64,000 nt of DNA. Origin: Acidimicrobiaceae bacterium (lineage in GTDB: Bacteria; Actinomycetota; Acidimicrobiia; Acidimicrobiales; Ilumatobacteraceae). Location of the stretch: NCBI GenBank assembly GCA_020637235.1, contig JACJWG010000006.1, positions 1 to 64,000 on the forward strand. The letters are read 5' to 3'. Below the pieces are notes generated by a model. That model was given only the letters and a program-made list of their open reading frames with translations. It was not told where the DNA came from and did no database searches. The position numbers and the translations under genes were made by a program. Positions 8,012 through 16,436 of this stretch are shown piece by piece; the first letter of the stretch is position 1; each line of letters begins with the position of its first letter.

Positions 8012-8860
8012 ATGCCGCCGGTCACACCCGAGCACGCCGGAGCCGACGCTGCGATCGCTGTCGCCGACGTCCAGGGGCGTCGGATCGCCTGGCGGGAAGC
8101 TCGCCCTCGAGGCGGCAGCTCTGCGGTGGTGTTGCTGCTCCACGGTCTCGGTGGGAGCCGGGTCTCGTGGGCGCCGCAGCTCTCCGGCCTCGGTGCCGTC
8201 GCGTCGGTCGCCGCCTGGGACCTGCCCGGGTACGGCGCCTCGCCGCCCCTCGACGGGCCGACCACCTTCGCCGCGCTGGCCGATGCCGTCGCCGTTTTCG
8301 CCGACGAGGTGGGCGCCGACGAGGTGCACCTCGTCGGCATCTCGATGGGCGGGATGATCGCGCAGTACGCGGCAGCTGCCCATCCCGACCGGGTCGCCAG
8401 CCTCACGCTGCTCGCCACGAGTCCGAAGTTCGGTCTCGACGGCACGCGGCCCGACGAGTGGCGAGCCGCCCGGCTGGCACCGCTCGACGCCGGGCAGGAG
8501 CCGATCGACTTCGCCGACCGTGTGCTCATGGCGCTCGCCGGGCCGTCGATCACGAACGAGGCGATGCAGGGTCAGCGCGAGGCGATGGCGCGCATCACCG
8601 GAGCGGCGTTGCGGCGCTCGATCGACTGTCTGGTCACCCACGACAGCCGGCCGATCCTGCCATCGGTGCGGGCGCACACGGTGTGCCTGGTGGGCGATCT
8701 CGACGACGAGACGCCGGTGGCCTACTCGCAGGCGATCGTCGACCTGGTTCCCGGGTCGACGCTCGAGGTGGTCGCCGGCGCCGGGCACCTGCTCAATGTC
8801 GAGGCACCCGACGCCGTCAATCTGGCGATCCGCCGACAGCTCGAGAGGAGCCACCGATGA
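8012..8860 (+). CDS. Alpha/beta hydrolase, NicD-like deformylase candidate
   Basis: A 282-residue alpha/beta hydrolase: oxyanion strand LLLHGLGGSRVSW, nucleophile elbow VGISMGGMI (Ser near residue 112), acid in the VGDLDDETP segment and catalytic His in GAGHLLNVEAP. Its stop overlaps the next ATG (ATGA), so it is coupled to a NicX-type dioxygenase. In the nicotinate pathway the product of NicX, N-formylmaleamate, is hydrolysed by the alpha/beta hydrolase NicD. By context this is the best guess for its reaction; sequence alone supports only the fold. The ATG at 8012 was chosen for the preceding -10 and family length. Confidence 0.85.
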   Translation: MPPVTPEHAGADAAIAVADVQGRRIAWREARPRGGSSAVVLLLHGLGGSRVSWAPQLSGLGAVASVAAWDLPGYGASPPLDGPTTFAALADAVAVFADEVGADEVHLVGISMGGMIAQYAAAAHPDRVASLTLLATSPKFGLDGTRPDEWRAARLAPLDAGQEPIDFADRVLMALAGPSITNEAMQGQREAMARITGAALRRSIDCLVTHDSRPILPSVRAHTVCLVGDLDDETPVAYSQAIVDLVPGSTLEVVAGAGHLLNVEAPDAVNLAIRRQLERSHR

Positions 8861-9906
8861 CCACCGAATGGCGCTACATCCAGGCCTTCCGCGACCAGTT
8901 CGTCCGCTGCGGGTTGGCCGACGGGGAGGTCGTGACGATCCTGTCCGAGACCCAGAGCCGGCCGGTCCTGGTGGAAACCGCCCGGTTGGCGGCGCAGTCG
9001 CTCGGCGGGCGGGTGAGCGACGTCGTCGTGCCCACTCCGCCGTCGCAGCACCAGGTGCCGATCCGCTCCACCGGCGCCTCGCAGGCGATCGCCCACAACC
9101 CGGCCGTCGTGGCTGCGCTGCGGACGTCGGGACTGGTGATCGACTGCACGGTGGAGGGGCTGTTGCACGCACCCGAACTCGGCGAGATCCTGGGTGGCGG
9201 GGCCCGAGTGCTGATGATCTCCAACGAGCACCCCGACACCTTCGACCGCCTCGGCTGGGATCCGGACCTGCCTCGCCGGGTGGAACTCGGGCTGGCCAGG
9301 CTGCGCGCCGCCGAGCAGATGCACATCACGAGCGCCGCTGGCACCGACCTTCGAGTGCGACTCGAGGGTGGCTTCACCGCCGGCTCGACCGGCGTCACCT
9401 CCGGACCTGGCTCGATCGCCCACTGGCCAGGGGGTTTGGTGCTGGTGTTCCCGGCCGCCGGGTCGGTGAGCGGGCACGTGGTGCTGGCACCGGGTGACGT
9501 GAACCTCACCTTCAACCTCTACCTGAGGTCGAGTGTCGCCCTGACGGTCGTGGACGACCACATCGTCCGTATCGAGGGTGACGGGCTCGACGCCGAGCTG
9601 TTCCGGTCGTACCTGTCGGCGTTCGGAGATCGGGCGAGCTACGCGACCAGTCACGTGGGGTGGGGCATGAACCCTGGCGCACGATGGGACGCGCTCGAGC
9701 TGTACGACAAGCGCGAGACGTGGGGCACCGAGCTGCGCGCGTTCGCCGGCAACGTCGTGTACTCGACCGGCGCGAACGAGACCGCCGGTCGGTTCACCGC
9801 CGGCCACTTCGACCTGCCGATGCGGCACTGCACCGTCGCCCTCGACGGTGCCCCGGTGGTGGTCGACGGCGTGCTGATCCCCGATCTCGCTGCGCCGCCC
9901 TCCTGA
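8857..9906 (+). CDS. 2,5-dihydroxypyridine 5,6-dioxygenase (NicX) family, M29-like metalloenzyme
   Basis: A 349-residue protein matching the NicX family, Fe(II) extradiol-type dioxygenases built on the M29 aminopeptidase fold, in length and landmarks. Seen: HWPGGLVLVFP, the iron-ligand His in TSHVGWGMNPGARW (about 265-280), RAFAGNVVYSTGANE, and the paired ligands H and D in GHFDLPMRHC. NicX opens 2,5-dihydroxypyridine to N-formylmaleamate. The real ring substrate here may differ. ATG overlaps the hydrolase stop by 4 bp after an SD-like GAGAGGAG. The alternative, an M29 aminopeptidase, is less likely given HxD and the NicX-like C-terminus. Confidence 0.8.
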   Translation: MTTEWRYIQAFRDQFVRCGLADGEVVTILSETQSRPVLVETARLAAQSLGGRVSDVVVPTPPSQHQVPIRSTGASQAIAHNPAVVAALRTSGLVIDCTVEGLLHAPELGEILGGGARVLMISNEHPDTFDRLGWDPDLPRRVELGLARLRAAEQMHITSAAGTDLRVRLEGGFTAGSTGVTSGPGSIAHWPGGLVLVFPAAGSVSGHVVLAPGDVNLTFNLYLRSSVALTVVDDHIVRIEGDGLDAELFRSYLSAFGDRASYATSHVGWGMNPGARWDALELYDKRETWGTELRAFAGNVVYSTGANETAGRFTAGHFDLPMRHCTVALDGAPVVVDGVLIPDLAAPPS

Positions 9907-9937
9907 TCCGAATCCCACCTGTCGGTCCGGCCCGTCG

Positions 9938-10030
9938 GTGTGGTTCCGCCGGCGCAACGTCAGCGGAACCACACGAATGACCGTGGTTCGTGTCGTTCCG
10001 CCGGCGCGACGGCAGTGGAACCACACGAAT
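9938..10030. repeat. Hairpin repeat pair upstream of ECF sigma gene
   Basis: GTGTGGTTCCGC (9938-9949) and its exact complement GCGGAACCACAC (9963-9974) can form a 12-bp stem. A second, imperfect copy (TGTCGTTCCGC at 9991, GTGGAACCACA at 10015) follows about 52 bp on, and both copies end in GAACCACACGAAT. It lies between the NicX-like gene and the sigma gene and could be a terminator-like element or an operator; there is no T-run. Confidence 0.6.
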
Positions 10031-10092
10031 CGGGGCGTGCGCGGCGACGCACCATCTGGAGCCACGGCCGTGTGGTGAGGCAACCTTTCGGG

Positions 10093-10584
10093 GTGCCGGG
10101 ACGTTTCGACGACGTGGACGTGTCGTTCGTCGACCGCTTCGAGGAGCTGTACCAGGTGGCGTACCGAGCCTCGTTCGCGGTGCTCGGCAGCCGGGCCGCT
10201 GCCCAGGATTGCGCGCAGGAGGCGCTGGCCCGGGCGCTCGTGCGGTGGCGGACCATGAGTGGCCACGCGCCCGCCTGGTGCGCTCGGGTGTCGACCAACC
10301 TCGCGCTCGATCGGGCGCGCCGCGACCGGCGCCAGCCGCTTCGCCCGACCGAGATCGGGTCGGGCGAAGCGATCGCCGACCGGCGGCGCGATCTCGTCGA
10401 TGCGCTCCGGGCACTGCCGAAGCGGCAGCGTGAGGCGGTCACGTTGCGCTACCTGGCCGACTTGCCCGAGGCCGAGGCGGCCAGCGCGCCCGGATGCAGC
10501 ATCGGCACGATCAAGAGCGCCACGTCGCGGGGGCTCGACCGACTGCGGGCCGACCTCGGTCCCGCAGGGGCATGGGAGGACTGA
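10093..10584 (+). CDS. ECF-type (SigE-like) RNA polymerase sigma factor
   Basis: A small sigma-70 factor: region 2 (FEELYQVAYRASFAVLG to LARALVRWRTM) and region 4 with LPKRQREAVTLRYLADLPE and a recognition helix around CSIGTIKSATSRGLDRLR. The start is uncertain: GTG codons occur at 10072, 10075, 10093 and 10120. The one at 10093 gives 163 residues, normal for the group, with GAGG about 12 nt upstream. The downstream gene begins 2 nt after the stop and encodes a membrane protein, the usual arrangement for a sigma factor with a regulatory partner. Confidence 0.85.
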   Translation: MPGRFDDVDVSFVDRFEELYQVAYRASFAVLGSRAAAQDCAQEALARALVRWRTMSGHAPAWCARVSTNLALDRARRDRRQPLRPTEIGSGEAIADRRRDLVDALRALPKRQREAVTLRYLADLPEAEAASAPGCSIGTIKSATSRGLDRLRADLGPAGAWED

Positions 10585-10586
10585 CC

Positions 10587-12380
10587 GTGTTCGACGACCT
10601 GCACGATCCCGAGCCGCCGGCGCCTGGTCAGGACACCCCGGCGAAGGTGCGCGACCGTGCGCGCTCGCTCCGGCGTCGTCGGCGCATCGCTGCGACGGCT
10701 GCTGGTGCGTCCGTGCTGGCAGCCCTCGCGGTCGTGGTGATCGAGATGCCCGGCCGCGATCGCGACCGGGTTACGCCGGCCGTCGAGACGGCGGTGACGA
10801 CGGGGTCCGTGGCGACGACCACTGCGGCGACCACCGCGACGACCACCGCGACGACCACCGCGTCGAGCGCACCGGCCGAGACGATCGCCGACGGCACGAT
10901 CAGCCCGACGCCGCCTCCGTCGGTGCCGGATTCCTGCTTCGATGCGCCGTCGGCGCCGCTCTGGCTGCTCGACGGTTCCTCGCCCGGCGACGGCCGTGTG
11001 GAAGAGCGCGGCGGCGAGACGGTGTACCGCTGGGGCGACGGATCGCCGCAGGTGCGCCAGGTGCGCGCCACCACCTTCGACGATCCGTTCGCCTGGACGA
11101 CCGGTGATCAGCTGGCCGTCTCGGGCGACGTACGGATCGCCGTCGTGCCGGTCGGCGACGGCGCGGTGGGCGAGATCATCGTCGCGGTCGACGACGGCGC
11201 CTGCGAGCGGCAGTACTCGATCGGTCCGGGGGTCACCGTCGCCGACGCGATCGGATATGCGAACCACTGGGCGGAGGGTCTGGCGTTCTGGCGCTCGGCG
11301 GCGATCGACGTCACGTCCGATGGCGTGTGCGTGCGCGCCGCGGAGTTCGAGCTGGAGATGTGTCTGCTGGCGGACGAAGTCGATTCGTCGATACAGGAGG
11401 TCGGTGCCGACCTCGGGCTGATCGTCGCGATCGCACCGATCGGATCCACGCTGTCGCCGGCGTCGTCCCGAGCATTCACCGCCGACGTGCCCGGCACCGA
11501 CGACATGGCGATCGTCGAGCTCTTCCGGCGGAACGTGTGCGTCGAGGTGAGCCATCCCGGTGTCACTCCGTCGTGCGGAACTCCCCAGTCAGCGGGTCTG
11601 CGGCTGGTCGCGGTGGATGGGTTCGGGGACGTCGTCCTCGTCGACGGCAGCGGCAGCCGCACGTTGTTCGATGGGACCGACCCGGACGATCCCGCCCCGA
11701 CCGAGGGCGAACGGGTGCTCGTCGATGGGATGTCCCTCTCACCGGACGGATCGACCGTGGTGGTGCGCGACTGTTGCGAGCCGGTGCCCGGGAATCTCGT
11801 CGCCATCGACGTCGCCACCGGGGCGCAGACCTTCGTCGGCTTCGGGCACCTGCCTGCCTTCACCTCGGCCGGCGACCTGGTCTGGGGCACGCTCGGCTCG
11901 GCGCAGAGCACCGATCTGAACCCGGTGGTCGTGGTCGGCGACGTGCAGGGCGAGGTCGGCGCCACGTTGCACGAGTTCCCGCTCGACTCGCGCATCGACG
12001 ACCTCGCCGTCGTGCCAGGACCGGAATCGGAGCAGGTGGTGGTGTTGCTCGCCACGCCCACCGGCACCGAACTGTGGACCTTCCCGGTGGCCGGCGGCGA
12101 CATGCAGCGCTCCGCCGAGGTGTCAGACGTGCCGTGGACCGAGCCGAGCGGCCTGTCGCTCGCCGGCTGGAGCCGCGACTCGTACTTCGTGCTCGACGAC
12201 GGCGGCGACCGTCTGCTGGCGTTCGACCAGCGCTCACTCGAGCCGGTCCCCGTTCCCGACAGCCGGAACACCGCGATCAGTGCCTGGTACTCGGACAGCG
12301 TCGTGGCGTGGGTGACCGACGGTGGGGAGCTCTGGGCGAACGACTCGGTCTGGCGTCCGGACGTGCTTCGCGTGCGTTGA
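10587..12380 (+). CDS. Membrane-anchored extracytoplasmic protein cotranscribed with ECF sigma factor
   Basis: A 597-residue protein with a short basic cytoplasmic N-terminus (ARSLRRRRRIAATAAG), one membrane segment (AATAAGASVLAALAVVVIEM, about 35-55), a Thr/Ala-rich linker (TTTAATTATTTATTTAS) and a large Cys-containing outer domain. Repeated WSRDSYFVLDDGGD- and LSPDGSTVVVRD-type strands suggest a beta-propeller. It has no zinc-binding anti-sigma motif. Position suggests it controls, or is controlled by, the sigma factor. GTG at 10587 is preferred over ATG 10572 because GGGAGGA lies 6 nt before it and it starts just after the sigma stop. Confidence 0.8.
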   Translation: MFDDLHDPEPPAPGQDTPAKVRDRARSLRRRRRIAATAAGASVLAALAVVVIEMPGRDRDRVTPAVETAVTTGSVATTTAATTATTTATTTASSAPAETIADGTISPTPPPSVPDSCFDAPSAPLWLLDGSSPGDGRVEERGGETVYRWGDGSPQVRQVRATTFDDPFAWTTGDQLAVSGDVRIAVVPVGDGAVGEIIVAVDDGACERQYSIGPGVTVADAIGYANHWAEGLAFWRSAAIDVTSDGVCVRAAEFELEMCLLADEVDSSIQEVGADLGLIVAIAPIGSTLSPASSRAFTADVPGTDDMAIVELFRRNVCVEVSHPGVTPSCGTPQSAGLRLVAVDGFGDVVLVDGSGSRTLFDGTDPDDPAPTEGERVLVDGMSLSPDGSTVVVRDCCEPVPGNLVAIDVATGAQTFVGFGHLPAFTSAGDLVWGTLGSAQSTDLNPVVVVGDVQGEVGATLHEFPLDSRIDDLAVVPGPESEQVVVLLATPTGTELWTFPVAGGDMQRSAEVSDVPWTEPSGLSLAGWSRDSYFVLDDGGDRLLAFDQRSLEPVPVPDSRNTAISAWYSDSVVAWVTDGGELWANDSVWRPDVLRVR

Positions 12381-12452
12381 CCTGCACCACCCCGAGTGCG
12401 TTCGTTCACGAGCGTGTGGAGGTGACGCGAAAGCGACCAGACGCGCTGACGC

Positions 12453-13424
12453 TCAGGCGCCGAAGACGGTGGTGATCACGCGACCTTGGCGCTCGGCGGC
12501 GCTGGGGCGCAGATCGCTCACCACGAACGCCCGCTGCAGCCAGCGGTCGGTGCCGTCGAAGCGTGGGCTGTAGGGCGTGCGACCGTGCACGGCGACGGCG
12601 TTGTCGACGACGAGCAGGTCGCCGGCCTCGAGCGCCACACCCGTCTGCAGCGCCTCGACGGCGCTGGCGAGTTCGCGCAGCGCGTCGTCGGCGGCGGCGT
12701 CGGTGCCGACCATCAGGTCGGCGTCGAACACCATCGTCGGCAGCTCACGGTCGCCGCTGAGCACCGGCATCGCGGCGCCGAGCACGTTGCGGCGGCCGTG
12801 CAGGTAGCTCTCGTCGACCGCGGTGCGGAACCGCGGCTCGAACAACGCCTCTCGGGTCGTGTCCGACAGCAGTGGCAGCACCTCGTGGATCGACGAGAGC
12901 GTCGTGATCGCCGACGGGTCGCCGCGCAGGCAGATGAGCAGCAGGTAGCGGGGCCGGTGGGGGTGGAACGCCGCCTCGGTGTGGAACATCAGCTCCACCT
13001 TCGACGAGGTGCTCACCTGACGGTGTTCGGTGCCCTGGACGGGCACCAGGTTCTGCACGATGTCGCCACCGTGCTCGGGTTCGTAGCCCACCGGCTGGCC
13101 GAGTCGACGGGCGACGGTGAGCAACGAGAACTCGCTCGTCGCGTCCTTCGTCGTCGGCGTGGTGGGGGTGGCGGGGGTGAGAGGTAGTCGGCCGACAGGC
13201 ATCCCCTTCAGCAACAGCGCACCACTGCGATCGGGCTGGTCGACGAAGTCGACGAGGGCGTCGTGGATCGTGGCGGGCAACAACCGCGCCGCGTGCCCGG
13301 CGGCGGTCACGAACGCCTCGCTCCCGGACTCGACCTGCGGGGTGGCGGCCACCGACGAGCCGTCGTGCACCACCACGGGTGGGCATGCGTGCGAACGGGG
13401 GAGGGTCTCGGAAACGGAACGCAT
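12453..13424 (-). CDS. Fe(II)/2-oxoglutarate dioxygenase, clavaminate synthase-like (TauD superfamily)
   Basis: A 323-residue protein of the clavaminate-synthase/amino-acid-hydroxylase branch of the TauD superfamily. The iron-binding motif is HxE (MFHTEAAFHPHRP, about 155-167), not HxD, typical of Asn/Arg/Lys beta-hydroxylases. The distal His and 2-oxoglutarate Arg appear in DNAVAVHGRTPYS and RWLQRAFVV. Substrate unknown, probably a free amino acid. It is divergent from an RpiR-type regulator. The ATG at 13422-13424 is supported by a TACACT -10 located 7 nt upstream. That -10 lies between the arms of an inverted repeat, so repression is expected. Confidence 0.82.
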   Translation of the reverse strand: MRSVSETLPRSHACPPVVVHDGSSVAATPQVESGSEAFVTAAGHAARLLPATIHDALVDFVDQPDRSGALLLKGMPVGRLPLTPATPTTPTTKDATSEFSLLTVARRLGQPVGYEPEHGGDIVQNLVPVQGTEHRQVSTSSKVELMFHTEAAFHPHRPRYLLLICLRGDPSAITTLSSIHEVLPLLSDTTREALFEPRFRTAVDESYLHGRRNVLGAAMPVLSGDRELPTMVFDADLMVGTDAAADDALRELASAVEALQTGVALEAGDLLVVDNAVAVHGRTPYSPRFDGTDRWLQRAFVVSDLRPSAAERQGRVITTVFGA

Positions 13425-13452
13425 GTTCCAAAGTGTAGTCAAGTCTGGAACA
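13424..13452. promoter_or_regulatory. Inverted-repeat operator in dioxygenase/rpiR divergent region
   Basis: TGTTCCA (13424-13430) and TGGAACA (13446-13452) form a perfect 7-bp inverted repeat with a 15-nt centre. The centre contains the minus-strand -10 hexamer TACACT (13432-13437). The RpiR protein encoded next door is the natural candidate ligand. Confidence 0.55.
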
Positions 13453-13477
13453 CTCCGATCGGACCGATCGGGGGATC

Positions 13478-13483
13478 TACACT
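13478..13483 (+). promoter_or_regulatory. Putative leaderless -10 (TACACT)
   Basis: TACACT lies 8 nt before the GTG start of the RpiR-family gene. A GATCGG direct repeat (13457 and 13466 region) precedes it. Confidence 0.4.
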
Positions 13484-13491
13484 GCTCGGCC

Positions 13492-14328
13492 GTGGAGTCC
13501 GCAGATCGCATCGGGCGTCTCGGTGGATCGCTCACCAAGGCCGAACGACGGGTGGCGGAGGTCGTGCTCGAACAGCCGCAGCTGGTGGCGTTCGGGACCG
13601 TCGCCGAACTCGCAGCGGCCGCCGGTGCGGGGGCGGCGACGGTCGTCCGGCTGGCCACCAAGCTCGGCTTCGACGGCTTCACCGAACTCCAGTCGTCGGT
13701 GCAGCACGACCTGGCCAACCAGCTGCGGCCCGCCGCGCAACGCATCCGAGAGCCGGTCGGCACCGATCTCGTCGGGCGTCATCTGCAGCTCGAGCAGGCC
13801 AACGTGCAGACCTCGCTCGGCTCGATCGACCCTGCGGCACTCGCCGACGCAGTGGCTCATCTGGCCGATGCGGCCGCTCGCGTGTTCGTGTTGGCCGGCG
13901 ACAACAGTCGCGGCGTCGCACAGCAGTTCGTGGTCGACCTCGGCGCGCTCCGCGACGACGTGTTCGTGCTCGACGGCAACGAGATCGCGGTGCGGCGCCA
14001 GATCGCGTTGCTGCGCCCGACCGACGTGTTGGTCACGCTCGACTTCCGCCGGTACGAACGGTGGCTCGTGGGCGCCGCCGTCGATGCGGCGCGCGCCGGG
14101 GTGTGGGCCGTGACGGTGACCGACAGCCTGCTGTCGCCGCTGGCCGCACACGCGCAGCGCGCGTTCGTGGTCGCGGCCGCCGGCGCAGGACCGTTCGACA
14201 GTCACATCGGCACGCTGGCCGTGTTCAACGTGCTCGTCACCGGCGTGGCCGATCAGTTGCGAGCGGTGGCGACCGAACGTCTCGACCGGCTCGAAGCCGT
14301 CTGGCAACACGCGCTCACCGACCGCTGA
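13492..14328 (+). CDS. MurR/RpiR-family transcriptional regulator (HTH + SIS)
   Basis: A 278-residue regulator: an N-terminal HTH of the RpiR type (LTKAERRVAEVVLEQPQLV, then GAGAATVVRLATKLGFDGF, about 14-60) and a C-terminal SIS domain (VFVLAGDNSRGVAQQF, LVTLDFRRYERWLV, VTVTDSLLSPLA) that in relatives binds a sugar phosphate. It is divergent from the dioxygenase and probably controls it through the TGTTCCA/TGGAACA repeat. The GTG start is chosen by the -10 position and by the point where family homology begins. A ligand related to amino-acid rather than sugar metabolism is possible given the neighbour. Confidence 0.85.
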   Translation: MESADRIGRLGGSLTKAERRVAEVVLEQPQLVAFGTVAELAAAAGAGAATVVRLATKLGFDGFTELQSSVQHDLANQLRPAAQRIREPVGTDLVGRHLQLEQANVQTSLGSIDPAALADAVAHLADAAARVFVLAGDNSRGVAQQFVVDLGALRDDVFVLDGNEIAVRRQIALLRPTDVLVTLDFRRYERWLVGAAVDAARAGVWAVTVTDSLLSPLAAHAQRAFVVAAAGAGPFDSHIGTLAVFNVLVTGVADQLRAVATERLDRLEAVWQHALTDR

Positions 14329-14338
14329 GGGCGTTGCT

Positions 14339-14431
14339 TCGTGAGCCGGATGCGCTGCCGGTGCGCACTTCGCTCACGAGACAACCGGGTTCGTGAGCCG
14401 GATGCGCTGCCGGTGCGCACTTCGCTCACGA
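14339..14431. repeat. Two 41-bp direct repeats, each a hairpin
   Basis: Copies at 14339-14379 and 14391-14431 are identical. Each starts CGTGAGCC and ends GCTCACGA, so each can fold (CGTGAGC with GCTCACG). The core is CTGCCGGTGCGC. A degenerate third copy sits at 36351-36387. The pair lies between the rpiR stop and the LLM gene promoter, so it may terminate the first transcript. Confidence 0.75.
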
Positions 14432-14450
14432 TGGCGAGGGGTTGGGCACC

Positions 14451-14456
14451 TACAGT
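14451..14456 (+). promoter_or_regulatory. Putative leaderless -10 (TACAGT)
   Basis: TACAGT lies 6 nt upstream of the ATG at 14463. Confidence 0.45.
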
Positions 14457-14462
14457 GCCCGC

Positions 14463-15332
14463 ATGAAGTTCGGCCTCATGTTCGTCAACACCGGAATGGG
14501 CTCGACGCCCGCAGGAGCTCGCGAGCTCGCCACGAATGCCGAGGCCGCTGGCTTCGAATCGTTGTGGACCGTCGAGCACGTCGTCGTCCCGAGCGGGTAC
14601 GAGTCGAAGTACCCCTACGACAAGAGCGGCAAGATGGCCGGTGGGATGGAGGAGTTCGACCTGCCCGACCCGCTCATCTGGCTCACCTTCGCCGGCGCGG
14701 TGACCGAACGGATCAAGCTCGGTACCGGCATCCTCATCCTCCCGCAGCGCAACCCGCTGGTGGTGGCCAAGGAACTCGCGACGCTCGACGTGCTCACCGT
14801 TGGTCGGGTGATCCTCGGCACCGGCGTCGGCTGGTTGCAGGAGGAGTTCGACGCGTTGGGTGTGCCCTTCGCCGATCGTGGTCGTCGGCACGACGACTAC
14901 GTCGAGGCGCTGCGCGCGCTGTGGAAGGGCGACAAGGCGAGTGTGCACAACACCTACGCCAACTTCGACCGCTGCATCAGTCGGCCCGTGCCGGCGAACG
15001 GCTCGATCCCGATCGTGATCGGCGGGCACACCACCCGCGCGGCGCAGCGTGCGGCTCGACTGGGCGACGGGTTCTTCCCCGGCAGCGGCAGTCTCGACGA
15101 GCTGCAGACGGCGTTCGACGCGATGCGCGCCGAGTGTGCGGCGATCGGGCGTGACCCGGCCGACGTGGAACTCACCGCGGGCGGTGGTGGTCGCGACTTC
15201 GACGAGCTGTGCACCCGAGTCGAGCAGTTGCAGGCGATGGGCGTGCGGCGCGTGATGCTCCCGCCGCAGCCCGGTGAGCGGTTGCTGCAGATGGCCGAGG
15301 GCCTGAAGACCCGCTTCGACCTCGAGAGCTGA
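14463..15332 (+). CDS. LLM-class F420-dependent oxidoreductase
   Basis: A 289-residue luciferase-like (TIM-barrel) oxidoreductase: GLMFVNTGMGS at the N-terminus, ESLWTVEHVVVPSGY, IKLGTGILILPQRNPLVVAKELATLD (about 82-107) and VILGTGVGWLQEEFDALG, followed by IPIVIGGHT. This pattern is typical of actinobacterial F420-binding enzymes rather than FMN luciferases. The substrate is unknown; the family reduces or oxidises varied carbonyls and heterocycles. The ATG at 14463 is set by the leaderless -10 and the conserved N-terminus. Confidence 0.87.
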   Translation: MKFGLMFVNTGMGSTPAGARELATNAEAAGFESLWTVEHVVVPSGYESKYPYDKSGKMAGGMEEFDLPDPLIWLTFAGAVTERIKLGTGILILPQRNPLVVAKELATLDVLTVGRVILGTGVGWLQEEFDALGVPFADRGRRHDDYVEALRALWKGDKASVHNTYANFDRCISRPVPANGSIPIVIGGHTTRAAQRAARLGDGFFPGSGSLDELQTAFDAMRAECAAIGRDPADVELTAGGGGRDFDELCTRVEQLQAMGVRRVMLPPQPGERLLQMAEGLKTRFDLES

Positions 15333-15338
15333 GCTCGC

Positions 15339-16334
15339 TCACTCGATCCGTCGGTGATACACGGCCTCGAAGGCGGTGACCTCGAACCCGAGCCGCTGGT
15401 ACAGCAAGAACGCGCTCGGGTTGTTCACATCGGCGCCGAGCGCGGCCTCGGTCATGCCGCGGTCGCGAAGTTCGCGCAGGCTCGCGCACAGCAGGGCTGC
15501 GGCGATCCCGCGGTTGCGCCAGTCGGCGCGGGTGGAGATGTACTCGGTGTACCCGCGGCGGCGCCCTTCGGCCGTGTTCTCCTCTGCGTTGATGAACGAC
15601 TTCACCTGACCCACCACGCCGAGATCGTCCCAGGCGATCTTCCACAGTGTGGTGTCGAGCAACGGGTCGTCGAGGAAGCGTCGGTACTCCGCTTCGGTCG
15701 GTTCGTGGAAGTCCCACTGGCCGCGGAATGCCTCTTGGTGCACCTCCCAGATCTCGCGCAGCTGGTCGTCGGTCACCGGACGGATCTCGACCCCGTCGGG
15801 CAGCGCGAGGTCGGGGACGTCGTCGAGGTGTGGCCGTACCAGGGTGGCGCCGAACTGGAACGCCTCGTACCCGAGCGCTTCGAGCCACGCCGACCGCCCC
15901 TCGGCAGCGCGCCCGGGTCCTGGGTGCGGTGTGAACGTGAGGAACCACCCGGGTCGATCGCCATCGAGCGTGACGGTCGGGAGATGGCGTTCCATCGAAC
16001 GTATCATCGCGACGTAGAGGGCTTCGTCCACGTGATCGGGATGCACGATGGGAAAGCAGAGCCAGTTGACGTCGCCGTTGTCGTGCACCTCGCGTGCGGT
16101 ACGGCCGTAGCCGACGATCTGGCCGTCGGTGTGCACCACCAAGGCGACGTCGCGCGTGGGCACGCAGTCGGCGGGGGCGAAGCCGGCGTAGTTGACGGCG
16201 ATCATCTCCGGGGTCGGGAGCTCGCTGTCGCCTGCGGCTCGGCGCGCAGCGGCCAAGGCGTGGGCCATGCCGACGAAGTCGTCGGCGCCCACGAACGGTC
16301 GCGACGTGTACCCGGCGGGCAGATCGAGCTCCAT
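15339..16334 (-). CDS. GNAT-family N-acetyltransferase (tandem-domain type)
   Basis: A 331-residue protein with two GNAT-like halves. The C-terminal half is clear: an acetyl-CoA-binding loop TRADWRNRGIAAALLCASL (about 270-290) followed by ALGADVNNPSAFLLYQRLGFEV. The N-terminal half (VHTDGQIVGYGRTAREV) is degenerate. Tandem GNATs include mycothiol synthase-like enzymes, but the acceptor cannot be assigned. The ATG at 16332-16334 is preferred over a GTG 18 nt upstream because a TAGGGT -10 lies 7 nt before it. Confidence 0.82.
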   Translation of the reverse strand: MELDLPAGYTSRPFVGADDFVGMAHALAAARRAAGDSELPTPEMIAVNYAGFAPADCVPTRDVALVVHTDGQIVGYGRTAREVHDNGDVNWLCFPIVHPDHVDEALYVAMIRSMERHLPTVTLDGDRPGWFLTFTPHPGPGRAAEGRSAWLEALGYEAFQFGATLVRPHLDDVPDLALPDGVEIRPVTDDQLREIWEVHQEAFRGQWDFHEPTEAEYRRFLDDPLLDTTLWKIAWDDLGVVGQVKSFINAEENTAEGRRRGYTEYISTRADWRNRGIAAALLCASLRELRDRGMTEAALGADVNNPSAFLLYQRLGFEVTAFEAVYHRRIE

Positions 16335-16436
16335 CTTGCGCACCCTACGCACGGGGCCCGGAGACCGCGGCCGAATTCGCTCGAGCTGCCGACTCGAGGT
16401 GTGGGCACCAGGGTGACGACGGGGTGGGGGGCGACG

